Positions 43,500-53,412 of a stretch of DNA of 64,000 nt are shown piece after piece (positions within the stretch are counted from its first letter, which is position 1; each line of letters opens with the position of its first letter). The DNA is from Alkalitalea saponilacus (lineage in GTDB: Bacteria > Bacteroidota > Bacteroidia > Bacteroidales > Marinilabiliaceae), in the NCBI RefSeq assembly GCF_900168165.1, contig NZ_FUYV01000001.1, positions 372,001 to 436,000 on the forward strand, written 5' to 3'. Made by a program: the position numbers and the translations under genes. The notes beneath the pieces are model-generated. The model was not told where the DNA came from. It ran no database searches and saw nothing but the letters and a program-made list of their open reading frames with translations.

Positions 43500-46400
43500 C
43501 TATTGAATGATGAATTTTACCATCCGTCCGGTGTTGACTTCCTGATAGATATATATTCCTCCCGGAAGATGTCCCACCCTTGCTACGTTTTTGTTGAACA
43601 TCCGTCCGACTTCAACTCCCGCCATGTTAAAAATACGGCCTGTCGTTCGTTCACTAAAGTTAATAAAAGTTTCATTTACAGGGTTTGGATATACTCTTAA
43701 TTCAGAAAGATTGCTCTCATCATAATCACCGGGAATGCCGGTTGGACCGGATATGTTAATGGAATGAATGGCAAGCATGTCACGTGCCCCACTGGTTGGA
43801 TCAACCCTTTCTCCTGTGTGATAAAAGAGCCACCTCAGCTGTACATAGTCTTTATTTAATAACTCCTTAGGAAATACGATGTTTTCGAATGTCTCTATTT
43901 CGTTTTCAGCAAAAGAACGGTAATATTCTTTTTTGTTACCATGGATGTCTTTCCAGTTTTTCCACTCTGCGCCAATTTCAGTCCGATATTGAAGCCTTAT
44001 TCTGTAGGCTCTCGAATTGGCTCTGAGTGTTGAAGCACTCCAGTTTAAAACGATATTGTCGGAATTTTGTGTGTTAATGGCAAGCACTAATGCTCCCAAA
44101 TCCCGTCCTCTACCAGTATTTATAAAAGATATCCCATTTTCTCCAAGTCCATTGATCCGGGTTCTGCTTTCATTTCTGTATGGAAAACCTATGTTGTTTT
44201 GATCACCAGAGGAAAATTCCTGTTCTGGAATATGATATACCCTCTGAAATTTAGTCGAAGGTACAGGGTCGTCCGTATCGCTCTGCATAAATATTATATG
44301 GTTAGGGAATGTTCCTTCAGGAGCGTTCGCATCCCAATAATTGAAGTTGAATTCAGTGTTGTCAGGATCTACAGCTTCAGGATAAACAATGGTGTAAAAA
44401 GAGTGCTCAATTGGGGGGTTCTGTCCATCTGAAGCTGAAATTAGAATCGTTGTTCCACCCCTGTTTACTGGGTTTATTGTTAATCTGGAATTGGTTAAAT
44501 CATATTCAAGAACATTTTCGTTACTGATTTCGACCGAGTAGGTCAGAGGCAGACCTTGAGGTTGGCTGAAAAAATCAGACAAGTCTATTATATATTGTCC
44601 CGAGTTCTCAATCAGTTTTAACGGATCCCTGAAATATTTGAATTTTATAGGTGGCTGAACAGTGCCATCAAAAGGTTCTCCTTCAAGAGAGACATTGTCA
44701 ATTCTGTTGTTTCCTGTGGTTCCTCCAAAATCAGATTCATCAAAATCCATTGAGATTTTGATGGCTAGGTTCTCATTGTTGTCAGTTTCTGGAAGCAGAG
44801 CCAGATCAAAACCATGGTATACCGGAACATCTGTTACATTTATTGTATCAAAAGGGATAAACTCAATTCCATCTGTAGTATATGAGAGGTATTGTCGGTT
44901 TGCACCACTCCCGGACCTTCTTGTTTCATATGCAAAAAGCAAATCCTGATATCCCGTTGATGGAAGGTTGAATACGATTGCAGAGCCCAATGGGTTGTTG
45001 ATTCGCAGATGTGATCCTGCCGGATCATTATCTTTAGCATTAATAGCGGCAAATCCTTGTCCTGTATCAGAAGTTATTTCGCCTAAATCACCGGGTAGAA
45101 AGTACACCGAACCTTCTCCGATTGTGTATGAGGGAAAAAGCAGGTTGTTCTCATTGTTAAAGTTCCAGTAATGAATCACAGAAAATGGCTCCCCCAATTG
45201 AGTATCGATCCATTCCAATCTTTTTTCCAACCAGTCAATCATCCAGAACACTTCTTCTTCGTATGTATTTCCTATAAACCAGTTGGGCCAGATATATCTT
45301 CCAAGAATTCTCCACCGGTCAAAGTTTCGGACTTGTGCCTCGCCAAGTAGATCGTAATAGCTCAGTATCTTGTTTTTTAGAAAGGCGTTGGAAAACTTAC
45401 CGGTTCTTAAACTCCGGTATCTTTTATTGTACTTTCTTCTAAACTCCTCATCCTCGAATAGTCGGGTATACCAGCCTTTAAGATATTGTTCCTGATTAAG
45501 CAGATTGCCATACCAGCCTTCGGGACTCCATCCTTCATTATAATTTGCATTTCCAAGAGATAAATTGAAATCCCATAGAGGACCCGATTTAATTTTTTCT
45601 CCTCTCTCTTTAGTGAAAAAGGTGCTTAGTCTATATCCGTCAATCTCTTTGGTGACTTCAGTTATCAGATGCATATCAATGAATGAGGGAACATCCAGAA
45701 AGGCGCGATATCCAACTTTCGGATCCTTGAAATCGTTACCAAACAATGCTGTTTCCAAAGAGTCAATGTACCCAACAAGATAATCTTTTTGTTGCGGGGT
45801 AATGGTTGCTTCATCAGGTCTTACAAATGCGAAATGGCTGTTGCGGTTGGTGTAAAACCCCGATTCTCCCGGGTTTAAGCGGTCATTTTTAAATATGTAT
45901 CCGCCGGTAATTTCCGGATGGTTATTATGCCATGGTTTCAGATCCTGAATGTTTACATTTCCCGGTGCAACTTTTATGCGTTGTGTCAGCAGGTAAACAC
46001 CGTGATAGTGTAGTTCGTTAAGCGTACCTGTTCCTGTGTGAATGAAAAGCTCAACAAACCTGGTGTATGGAGAGTATTGTCCAATTTCATTGCTTAAACC
46101 GTAAGAAAAAGCATTGCGCATCAATGTCTTGTCGGAGTAGGGGCCATGCAAAACCCAGTTGTGTTCTTCCGGTAGTCCCAGAAGAGAAACCTTACGGTTG
46201 CTACCATCTTCTTCCTGGATATGAAAACCGTAATTGTTTTTTGGGAAACTTAAAGAACTTGATCCCCTTTTGTTGATGATGATTCTACTTTGAAATTCAG
46301 GAATATCAGTAATTTCATTTCTTCCTTCGTTTTCATTATTGGTTATGACCATGTAAGCTGGCGTTCTGCTTCCGGGTGTAATCGGGGTATTATATCCAAA

Positions 46401-47756
46401 AATGGTCATTACAGGTAAGTTGGAACTGAACCCTTCCAGACTCTTATGAGTAATCGAAAAGTTTGCTGAAACTGTTTCACTTCTCAGTTTTGCCTCCTCG
46501 AAAGCAGCAGCTCTTAACTGTGTGGTTTGAGAAATGGTGATGGGATTTTCATAAACCGGACTCTCGGTGGTAGGTTCGCTCCCATTTGTGGTATAACGGA
46601 TGGTTGCTCCCTCATTTGAGGATAAACTTACTATAATATTCTCTTTATAAATTCCTCCACTGGGAGAGATGGCTGGCTTGGCTGATAACCCGGACACGTA
46701 GTTGTCCGGGTTTGCATTTCCGGGTGTTGGATTCTCAAAATAATACCAGAGTCCGCTTCCATCCGGATATCGGCCATACGATATGTCGGATGGAATAGGT
46801 GTTGGTGGCACCTGATCAATGATAAAACCCTGAGGGTTCGTAAGTACGATCTCCTCGCCGCTGGCATCAATTTTAAAGTTCGTATGCAAAAAGCCCCCTG
46901 GAACATAGCAGTATTGTGCATTGATAGGTTCGTCAATGGTTCCATCGGGCATTCTCCAGCGAACTGACAGATGATCTCCACCCTGTGCTTCTTTCATTAA
47001 AGCAGAGAGGTAATAGAGCTTCCCTTCTTCCAGATATACCGGCAGAGAGGTCTGAGACGGATATTTATCCCATTGCCGTGGATTTGTCCAATCCGGAACG
47101 CTGGCTATGAGAGATGTGTTCCCTTTTGATGCATCAATACTGAGATGTAGTTCCGAGTTGTCATCACCGGAAATCCAAAAACGATACTCTCCGGTTTGTG
47201 GTGGCTTGATCCAAGTAAACATATGTTGACCATAATTGTCTCCAATGTTTATTGGTGATTCAAAATAGCTTGTAATTATATGGCTTAGTGTTGGATTATC
47301 CGAGAAGTCTGAATGGTTCGTCAAATCACTTATCAGGTTTCCCGGTATATTGTCGTAAAAACGTCTTTTTATTCCATTGTTCATCGCTCCTTTTATGGGC
47401 TTCCGGTCTTTGCCTGATGCCCAAACAATAAGCTTTTCCCCTGGTTCTATGAGGTAGTCGGGGAAAATCCACATTCGAATATCGTTATAATCATCTGAAA
47501 GGCCATAGCCTTTCAGGTTAATGGTTTGATCACCGATGTTAATAATCTCAATCCAATCTTCAAATGAACCATCCTCATCGGAAATGGTTGAAGAGTTTGA
47601 AGCCATGACTTCATTTATCCGTATATGCTGAGCTGATAGGTTAAAGAAAAAAAATGCCGATGCAAAAATGAAAGCAGCTAGGAGGCTTTTGCGTAAGAGA
47701 TTGTGATTAAAGATGAATTGAGTAAATGTGATCGTTTTTTTTTTCTTAAATATCAT
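43500..47756 (-). CDS. Large type IX-secreted CotH-kinase-like protein with lamin-tail, PA14-like and chitobiase C-terminal domains
   Basis: Domain order in this 1418-residue protein: signal region (~20-43), lamin tail domain (IRINEVMASNSS...EDWIEIINIGDQTINLKGYGLSDD, ~45-130) and a PA14-like region (ISGDDNSELHLSID...YLEEGKLYYLSALMKE, ~155-280). A chitobiase/FN3 C-terminal domain follows (IRYTTNGSEPTTESPVYENP, ~365-430), then the CotH kinase-like domain (~445-880; RNAFSYGLSNEIGQYSPYTRFV, GPLWDFNLSLGNAN), beta-rich parts and a type A T9SS sorting domain (LRVYPNPVNETFINFSE, ending VKFIIQ). CotH kinases phosphorylate spore-coat proteins; the role of the secreted Bacteroidota form is not known. 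It lies upstream of the esterase on the same strand, 59 bp apart. Confidence 0.88.
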   Translation of the reverse strand: MIFKKKKTITFTQFIFNHNLLRKSLLAAFIFASAFFFFNLSAQHIRINEVMASNSSTISDEDGSFEDWIEIINIGDQTINLKGYGLSDDYNDIRMWIFPDYLIEPGEKLIVWASGKDRKPIKGAMNNGIKRRFYDNIPGNLISDLTNHSDFSDNPTLSHIITSYFESPINIGDNYGQHMFTWIKPPQTGEYRFWISGDDNSELHLSIDASKGNTSLIASVPDWTNPRQWDKYPSQTSLPVYLEEGKLYYLSALMKEAQGGDHLSVRWRMPDGTIDEPINAQYCYVPGGFLHTNFKIDASGEEIVLTNPQGFIIDQVPPTPIPSDISYGRYPDGSGLWYYFENPTPGNANPDNYVSGLSAKPAISPSGGIYKENIIVSLSSNEGATIRYTTNGSEPTTESPVYENPITISQTTQLRAAAFEEAKLRSETVSANFSITHKSLEGFSSNLPVMTIFGYNTPITPGSRTPAYMVITNNENEGRNEITDIPEFQSRIIINKRGSSSLSFPKNNYGFHIQEEDGSNRKVSLLGLPEEHNWVLHGPYSDKTLMRNAFSYGLSNEIGQYSPYTRFVELFIHTGTGTLNELHYHGVYLLTQRIKVAPGNVNIQDLKPWHNNHPEITGGYIFKNDRLNPGESGFYTNRNSHFAFVRPDEATITPQQKDYLVGYIDSLETALFGNDFKDPKVGYRAFLDVPSFIDMHLITEVTKEIDGYRLSTFFTKERGEKIKSGPLWDFNLSLGNANYNEGWSPEGWYGNLLNQEQYLKGWYTRLFEDEEFRRKYNKRYRSLRTGKFSNAFLKNKILSYYDLLGEAQVRNFDRWRILGRYIWPNWFIGNTYEEEVFWMIDWLEKRLEWIDTQLGEPFSVIHYWNFNNENNLLFPSYTIGEGSVYFLPGDLGEITSDTGQGFAAINAKDNDPAGSHLRINNPLGSAIVFNLPSTGYQDLLFAYETRRSGSGANRQYLSYTTDGIEFIPFDTINVTDVPVYHGFDLALLPETDNNENLAIKISMDFDESDFGGTTGNNRIDNVSLEGEPFDGTVQPPIKFKYFRDPLKLIENSGQYIIDLSDFFSQPQGLPLTYSVEISNENVLEYDLTNSRLTINPVNRGGTTILISASDGQNPPIEHSFYTIVYPEAVDPDNTEFNFNYWDANAPEGTFPNHIIFMQSDTDDPVPSTKFQRVYHIPEQEFSSGDQNNIGFPYRNESRTRINGLGENGISFINTGRGRDLGALVLAINTQNSDNIVLNWSASTLRANSRAYRIRLQYRTEIGAEWKNWKDIHGNKKEYYRSFAENEIETFENIVFPKELLNKDYVQLRWLFYHTGERVDPTSGARDMLAIHSINISGPTGIPGDYDESNLSELRVYPNPVNETFINFSERTTGRIFNMAGVEVGRMFNKNVARVGHLPGGIYIYQEVNTGRMVKFIIQ

Positions 47757-47903
47757 TTTTCTTTGTTTATTACAAATAGCTGGAAAAGAGAAGCCGTGTT
47801 TTTTACAGGTTTTAAAAATACTCTTTAATTCTCAGTTATTAAAAGTATCAATAACTCATTTGTTTAAAATGATGCAGACACTACAAATGGTTGCTTTAAA
47901 TTT

Positions 47904-47911
47904 TATTTTTG
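47904..47911 (+). promoter_or_regulatory. Candidate -7 element upstream of coaD
   Basis: TATTTTTG (followed by C) fits TAnnTTTG and faces coaD, whose ATG is 107 bp downstream. No -33 box is evident. The surrounding 260 bp hold no gene. Confidence 0.3.
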
Positions 47912-48017
47912 CAGTTAAAGTTAGTGATTATTAAATTTCAACGTTAATCAAGAATTAAAGGTTTGCTGTTTCAACTTATTTTTCCAAATTTTACCTTTTC
48001 AATAAATCTATGTTTGA

Positions 48018-48509
48018 ATGGAAAGAATAGCAATTTTCCCCGGATCATTTGATCCCTTTACGGTTGGTCACGAGAACATCGTTCGTCGTGGGTTAAAGCT
48101 TTTTGATAAGATAATTATAGCGGTTGGTTACAATGCCACAAAGAGCTACTATTTTTCGATTGATGAACGCGTGGCGTTCATTAAAGCTCAGTTTGAGGAC
48201 GAGCCACGTATATTAGTGGAAAGATATGAGAATCTTACCGTGGAGTTTGCTGACGAAAAACAGGCCGATTTTATATTGCGCGGCATCAGAACTGCTGCCG
48301 ATTTTGAATATGAGCGTGCCATTGCCCAGGTTAATAAACTGATGACCGGAATTGATTCCGTGTTTTTATTAACCACGCCGGAACACACGCCAGTAAATTC
48401 ATCTATTGTTAGAGACATTCTTAAACACAATGGTGATGCATCAAAGTTTATTCCTGTAATAACTTATCGAATGATTCAGGATATCAGAGCTGGGAAGGTT
48501 AAATTTTGA
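48018..48509 (+). CDS. coaD: Pantetheine-phosphate adenylyltransferase
   Basis: CoaD transfers AMP from ATP to 4'-phosphopantetheine in coenzyme A synthesis. The 163-residue protein shows the nucleotidyltransferase start IAIFPGSFDPFTVGHENIVRRG, VERYENLTVEFA, ADFILRGIRTAADFEYE and the ISSS-like TTPEHTPVNSSIVRDILKHNG. These are diagnostic, and the length is typical. It is followed after 75 bp by the thioredoxin-fold protein. Confidence 0.97.
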   Translation: MERIAIFPGSFDPFTVGHENIVRRGLKLFDKIIIAVGYNATKSYYFSIDERVAFIKAQFEDEPRILVERYENLTVEFADEKQADFILRGIRTAADFEYERAIAQVNKLMTGIDSVFLLTTPEHTPVNSSIVRDILKHNGDASKFIPVITYRMIQDIRAGKVKF

Positions 48510-48583
48510 AAAAATGGCCGGAAGTTTGCTTCGTCATTTGAACAATGGTAGTTATAATTTAAATAAATCATAAACAAGTTTAA

Positions 48584-50044
48584 ATGAGGGTTTATATATT
48601 CTGTCTTGTTCTTTTGGGTATAAATGGTGCCGTTTTTGGACAAACCAACACTGGTGAAGTTCGATTTTTTGGGAAGAATCCTGAGTATGCCGGATTTAAT
48701 CTCGTTTTTGAGCGTTATTCAAATTTTATAATTCCTCAAACAGAACCTTTGGTGACGCTAGCCATTGATGACGATGGCGAGTTTTACTTTACTTTTCCTC
48801 TGAATGAAACCCTTCACGCATTCGTTGACTTGGGCAGATACAGAGCGTCCATTTATCTGGAACCCGGTTTGAGCTATCAATTGGTTTTTCCTCCGTTTGA
48901 ACCTAAAAATCAAGCTGAAAGATTAAATCCATTTTTCCAGCCGGAAGAGGTATTGCTCGGAATTGCAAACGAAGAAGCACGTGCGTTGAACAGAAATATT
49001 GTTGAGTTTGATGCCATGTTTGAGTTTAATTTCAGCCGATATGCAACCGATCTGTTTGTGAATGGAAACGTTGCCAGAGCAACTGAAATTGAAGAGATGC
49101 TGGAGGAGAGGTTTACCTTTGATCATCCTGTTTTTAATCGCCATAAGCAGCTTAATTATATGAAATTATGGCACATGACTGTTCGACGACAAAACAGGTC
49201 GTTGATTCATCGCTACATGTCAAATCATGCTGTTGAATATCATTTGCCAGTGTATTGGGAGGTATTTAATGATGTGTTTAAAGGTTTTTTTCCAAACAAT
49301 CTTGCAGAAGAGGTTCAACAACCAATATTGCGAAGCATTTCCCGTAGGGAAAGTTTTAATACGATTACAGACATTGCTGTTCAGGACACAATCTTTAAAA
49401 ATCGTGAATTTGCGGAAGTGATGTTGCTATATTCTCTTTACGAAGCTTTTTATCAGGAAAATTTAGCACCTGAAACCGTGTTAACCATAACCTCTGATGC
49501 TGTTCAAACAGCATCAGCACCCGAAACCCGGGAGATGGCTCGTCAGTTTAATAGAAAGCTTTCAATGCTTCGTGCCGGAACCCGGGCTCCAGAATTTACT
49601 TTGTTGGATAGAGATGGTAACTATAAAAGTCTGGAAGATTTTAGCGGGACGTTTGTCTATTTGAATTTTATGCATACCGCAAACTTCTCTGCTTTAAGAG
49701 ACATGCAGTCGTTGGTTCGAATTCAGGAGGTTTTTCACGAACAATTACACGTTGTTACCATTATTGTAGATGAGGATTTTGAAGCAATGACAAGGTTTTT
49801 AGATCGGCATCCATCTTATGATTGGACGTTTTTACACTTTGCCTCTGCCCCAGCTGTGTTGTTTGATTACAATATCATGGCAGTCCCTGCCTATTATTTA
49901 ATAAATCCCGAAGGGCTTCTCTCTTTGTCGCCGGCTCCTACGCCGGATGAAAATTTCAGAGCCCGGTTTGCCGACCGTTACAGATCATGGCAAAGAGAGC
50001 AGCTTCGGCGTAATCCTCCAGAACGCAGGTCGATATTCAGATAA
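48584..50044 (+). CDS. Secreted thioredoxin-fold protein lacking the CxxC motif
   Basis: The 486-residue protein has a signal peptide (ending VFG-QT). An N-terminal beta-domain (~20-110, DUF4369-like by layout) and a helical middle (~120-330) precede a thioredoxin-like domain (~335-460): AGTRAPEFTLLDRDGNYKSL, FSGTFVYLNFMHTANFSALRDM, and VPAYYLINPEGLL with the cis-Pro. Where TlpA/ResA enzymes have WCxxC, this protein has HTANFSA, and the mature part contains no cysteine, so redox catalysis is excluded. It is more likely a binding or chaperone-like protein. The gene is followed 12 bp later by a gluconate permease. Confidence 0.8.
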   Translation: MRVYIFCLVLLGINGAVFGQTNTGEVRFFGKNPEYAGFNLVFERYSNFIIPQTEPLVTLAIDDDGEFYFTFPLNETLHAFVDLGRYRASIYLEPGLSYQLVFPPFEPKNQAERLNPFFQPEEVLLGIANEEARALNRNIVEFDAMFEFNFSRYATDLFVNGNVARATEIEEMLEERFTFDHPVFNRHKQLNYMKLWHMTVRRQNRSLIHRYMSNHAVEYHLPVYWEVFNDVFKGFFPNNLAEEVQQPILRSISRRESFNTITDIAVQDTIFKNREFAEVMLLYSLYEAFYQENLAPETVLTITSDAVQTASAPETREMARQFNRKLSMLRAGTRAPEFTLLDRDGNYKSLEDFSGTFVYLNFMHTANFSALRDMQSLVRIQEVFHEQLHVVTIIVDEDFEAMTRFLDRHPSYDWTFLHFASAPAVLFDYNIMAVPAYYLINPEGLLSLSPAPTPDENFRARFADRYRSWQREQLRRNPPERRSIFR

Positions 50045-50056
50045 AACCTTTTGCCT

Positions 50057-51406
50057 ATGTCCGGAATTTTTCTTGCATTGGTTGTGGTTGCAGCAGTAGT
50101 CCTGTTGCTTTTATTGGTATTAAGACTTAAGATCAATGCTTTTATAGCATTGATAATAACTGCCATGTTTGTTGGCATCGCAAGTGGAATGCCTTTTCAA
50201 ACAGTCCTTGACAGCATTCAGAAGGGCATGGGAGGGACTCTTGGTTTCGTAGCAACTGTTGTGGGGTTGGGGGCTATTTTCGGCCAGATGTTGGAAAGCT
50301 CTGGAGGGGCTGAGGCGCTTGCCAGATATCTGGTGAAAAAGTTTGGTCATAAAAAAGCACCATATGCTATGGTGCTTTCCGGGTTTTTTATTGGAATTCC
50401 GGTGTTTTTCGATGTTGGTTTTATCATCCTAATTCCCATTGTATATGCTTTAGCGCGGGATACCAAACTCTCTTTGCTTTATTATGGAATTCCTTTGTTG
50501 GCCGGACTTGCCGTGACTCATTCCTTTATTCCTCCCACTCCAGGTCCGGTAGCAGTGGCTGAAATTATTAATGCACAATTAGGATATGTCATTTTGTTTG
50601 GTTTTTTACTCGGAATTCCTGTGGCGATTCTTGCCGGTCCTGTTTTTGGGAGATACATCAGTAAGAAGATAATGGTTGCTCCGCCGGATTTTTTTGAGGA
50701 AGCCAACACTTCTGAAGAGAAACTGCCTCCTTTCGGTCAGATTATCTGGATTATACTGATCCCACTCATATTAATTTTGTTGGCCACCATTACAAATGTA
50801 ATGGTGACAAGGGAAGTGATTGGAAAAGGGGTATTCCCGAATCTGTTGATGTTTGTAGGGCATCCTTTTTCTGCCTTAATCATTGCCACGCTGGTTGCCA
50901 TATATTTTCTGGGTATTCGACGTGGGTTTAAAAAAAAGGAAATTTTGGATTTAAGTACCAAAGCATTAGGTCCGGCCGGAATTATTATTCTGGTAACAGG
51001 GGCAGGAGGGGCATTGAAAGAGGTTCTGGTTGACAGTGGCATAGGTGATGTTCTAGCAGGTGCTTTGGCAAAATCTGCATGGCCTCCTGTTCTTCTTGCC
51101 TGGGCTCTTGCTGCCTTAGTAAGGGTTACGCAAGGCTCTGCAACGGTTGCTATGATTACGGCAGCCGGAATCATGGCTCCTCTATTGGTTGCCTTCGATT
51201 TGAGCGAAATGCACAGAGCTCTTATCGTTTTGGCTATCAGTTCAGGAGCAACCATATTATCTCATGTAAACGACAGTGGCTTTTGGTTGGTTGGTAAATA
51301 TCTTGGATTGGACGAAAAACAAACACTCCAATCCTGGACTGTAATGGAAACCATCATAGCCGTTTCAGGTCTTGCTCTCACTCTACTGGTTAGTTTTTTC
51401 GTCTAA
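50057..51406 (+). CDS. GntP-family gluconate:H+ symporter
   Basis: The 449-residue transporter has 12 or more hydrophobic segments. Family hallmarks include FQTVLDSIQKGMGGTLGFVATVVGLGAIFGQMLE near the start, GIPVFFDVGFIILIPIVYALA, THSFIPPTPGPVAVAE, RVTQGSATVAMITAAGIMAPL and ILSHVNDSGFWLVGKYLG. Substrates of the family are gluconate and related sugar acids (idonate, fructuronate). The ATG at 50057 is preferred; a TTG at 50051 is possible. No gluconate kinase or dehydratase is nearby. It ends 100 bp before mutA. Confidence 0.93.
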   Translation: MSGIFLALVVVAAVVLLLLLVLRLKINAFIALIITAMFVGIASGMPFQTVLDSIQKGMGGTLGFVATVVGLGAIFGQMLESSGGAEALARYLVKKFGHKKAPYAMVLSGFFIGIPVFFDVGFIILIPIVYALARDTKLSLLYYGIPLLAGLAVTHSFIPPTPGPVAVAEIINAQLGYVILFGFLLGIPVAILAGPVFGRYISKKIMVAPPDFFEEANTSEEKLPPFGQIIWIILIPLILILLATITNVMVTREVIGKGVFPNLLMFVGHPFSALIIATLVAIYFLGIRRGFKKKEILDLSTKALGPAGIIILVTGAGGALKEVLVDSGIGDVLAGALAKSAWPPVLLAWALAALVRVTQGSATVAMITAAGIMAPLLVAFDLSEMHRALIVLAISSGATILSHVNDSGFWLVGKYLGLDEKQTLQSWTVMETIIAVSGLALTLLVSFFV

Positions 51407-51441
51407 TCTGATTGACTGCTTTTAAACACTTTATTAATTCT

Positions 51442-51471
51442 TTCGAATCTGGAACAAAAGCAGTACTTTTG
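51442..51471 (+). promoter_or_regulatory. Promoter of the methylmalonyl-CoA mutase operon
   Basis: TACTTTTG (51464-51471) fits TAnnTTTG and has TTTC with exactly 19 bp spacing (TTC at 51442-51444). The expected start lies ~30 bases before the mutA ATG at 51507. Confidence 0.6.
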
Positions 51472-51506
51472 CGGCCTGTAAACTCGCATTATAAAACAGT
51501 TACATT

Positions 51507-53366
51507 ATGGCAGATAAATCAAATCAACCGCTGTTTGCAGATTTCCCCCCTGTTTCAACACAGGAGTGGATGGATAAGATAACAGCGGATCTCAAAGGTG
51601 CTGACTTTGAGAAAAAACTCGTTTGGAAAACCAACGAGGGTTTTAGTGTGCAACCTTTCTACCGTGAAGAGGATCTGGATAAATTCAGTTACCTCAGTTC
51701 GCTTCCCGGAGAATTTCCCTATGTGAGGGGAACCAAGAACACCAATAAATGGCTGATTCGTCAGGACATTGTGGTGAAGGACGCTAAAACAGCCAACGAA
51801 AAAGCCCTGAATTTGCTGACCAAAGGTGTTAACTCTCTGGGATTCATTTTTGAGGATGAAAATCTGATTTCAAAAGAGAGCGTGGCACAACTTCTGAACA
51901 ATTTGGTGTCGAACGAAGTGGAAATCAACTTCAGTACCCGTCATGGAAACAAGAAATTGCTTCAGTTGGTGGTGGCTGAGTTCCGGTCTCAAAACCGTGA
52001 ACTTGGTATGGTTTCAGGATCTATCAATTTTGACCCGGTTGGCCAACTCACCATTTCAGGAAAATCCTGTGAGACTATTGAAAAAACAATGGTGCATGTT
52101 GCTGAAGTGGTTAATGAAGCAAAGGATTTTCCAGCCTTTCAAACCATTAGTGTAAATGGTCGTTATTTTGGCAATGCCGGTTCAACCATCTTACAGGAGC
52201 TGGCTTTTGCCTTATCAATGGGTAATGAATACCTGTCGCAATTAACCGATCGTGGAATCAATATTAACGATGCAGCCAAAGCCATTCGTTTTAATTTGAG
52301 TGTTGGCTCAAATTACTTTATGGAGATAGCAAAACTTCGTGCAGCTCGTTTATTATGGTCAACCATCGTTAAAGAATACAAACCATCGGGCAACGATGTT
52401 TGTAAAATGGTGGTTCATTCCGAAACATCCGAGTTTAACAAAACCGTTTATGATCCTTATGTGAACATGCTTCGTACTCAAACCGAAGCCATGTCGGCTT
52501 CCATTGGCGGATGTCACTCTCTCACTGTTCAACCTTTTGATAAGATTTTCAGAACACCAGGTGAGATCAGTGAAAGAATTGCACGCAATCAGCAATTACT
52601 GCTCAAGGAGGAATCATATTTCAGCATGATAACCGACCCCTCTGCCGGAAGTTACTATATTGAAGCACTTACCGACAGCATTGCAAAAGAGGCGTGGAAA
52701 CTTTTCCTTGAAGTTGAAGCTAAAGGAGGATACCTGGCTGCTTTGAAGGATGGCTTTATTCAAAATCAGATTGAAGAAGCGGCAGATTTACAACGCAAAA
52801 CATTGGCTCAAAGAAGATCTGTTATGGTTGGTACTAACCAGTACCCCAACACATCAGAAAAAGTAGCCGAAGCAATCGATGCAGCAGTATTTAATAAAAA
52901 TACCGCAGAAGGCGATGAAATTAAGCCAATTAACCTGTTCCGTAACGCCGAAGAGTTCGAATCATTGCGTTTTGCCACCGAACAAGCAGCCAAAAGACCA
53001 AAAGTCTTTATGTTGACCTACGGAAATCTGGCCATGCGTTTGGCTCGCTCACAGTTTTCGGGCAACTTCTTTGGCTGCGCCGGTTATGAAATCATCGATA
53101 ATTTAGGGTTTTCTACCGTTGAAGATGGCGTAGAGGCAGCATTAAAAGCCAATGCCGACATCGTGGTGCTTTGCTCCTCCGATGATGAATACATTGACGC
53201 TGCACCTCTTGCTTTTGAAAAGCTGGGCGGAAAGGCACAGTTCGTTGTTGCCGGTGCACCCGCATGTATGGATGACCTTAAAGCCATAGGCATTGAACAT
53301 TTTATTAATGTTCGCAGCAACGTGCTCGAAACTTTGAAAGAGTTCAATAAACTATTAAATATCTAA
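51507..53366 (+). CDS. mutA: Methylmalonyl-CoA mutase, small (non-catalytic) subunit
   Basis: The 619-residue protein has the mutase barrel domain (~30-470; GNKKLLQLVVAEF, AARLLWSTIVKEY, GGCHSLTVQPFDK, DPSAGSYYIEALTD) and a C-terminal B12-like fold (~480-619). The cobalamin-binding DxHxxG motif is replaced by TYGNLAMRL, as expected for the small subunit. It forms a heterodimer with MutB and isomerises succinyl-CoA and methylmalonyl-CoA in the propionate pathway. In most relatives mutA and mutB are directly adjacent; here a GxxExxY gene with flanking repeats separates them. Confidence 0.95.
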   Translation: MADKSNQPLFADFPPVSTQEWMDKITADLKGADFEKKLVWKTNEGFSVQPFYREEDLDKFSYLSSLPGEFPYVRGTKNTNKWLIRQDIVVKDAKTANEKALNLLTKGVNSLGFIFEDENLISKESVAQLLNNLVSNEVEINFSTRHGNKKLLQLVVAEFRSQNRELGMVSGSINFDPVGQLTISGKSCETIEKTMVHVAEVVNEAKDFPAFQTISVNGRYFGNAGSTILQELAFALSMGNEYLSQLTDRGININDAAKAIRFNLSVGSNYFMEIAKLRAARLLWSTIVKEYKPSGNDVCKMVVHSETSEFNKTVYDPYVNMLRTQTEAMSASIGGCHSLTVQPFDKIFRTPGEISERIARNQQLLLKEESYFSMITDPSAGSYYIEALTDSIAKEAWKLFLEVEAKGGYLAALKDGFIQNQIEEAADLQRKTLAQRRSVMVGTNQYPNTSEKVAEAIDAAVFNKNTAEGDEIKPINLFRNAEEFESLRFATEQAAKRPKVFMLTYGNLAMRLARSQFSGNFFGCAGYEIIDNLGFSTVEDGVEAALKANADIVVLCSSDDEYIDAAPLAFEKLGGKAQFVVAGAPACMDDLKAIGIEHFINVRSNVLETLKEFNKLLNI

Positions 53367-53372
53367 TTTCTA

Positions 53373-53397
53373 AACGCAGAGACGCTAAAGCGCAGAG
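53373..53397 (+). repeat. Left inverted repeat of the GxxExxY unit
   Basis: The 25-base sequence starts aacgcagagacgctaaag and lies 7 bases after the mutA stop. It matches the reverse complement of the 25 bases at 53815-53839 at 18 of 25 positions without gaps, including the first six. Together they bracket the 387-bp GxxExxY gene. Confidence 0.7.
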
Positions 53398-53412
53398 CTT
53401 TTTTAGGAGAAT

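Noticed and set aside
47728-47934. 68-codon frame before coaD
   Set aside because: It overlaps the start of the CotH gene in antisense, and its product has no recognisable feature.
50737-51255. 172-codon open frame on the minus strand opposite the gluconate permease
   Set aside because: Antisense shadow; the plus-strand frame has all GntP motifs.
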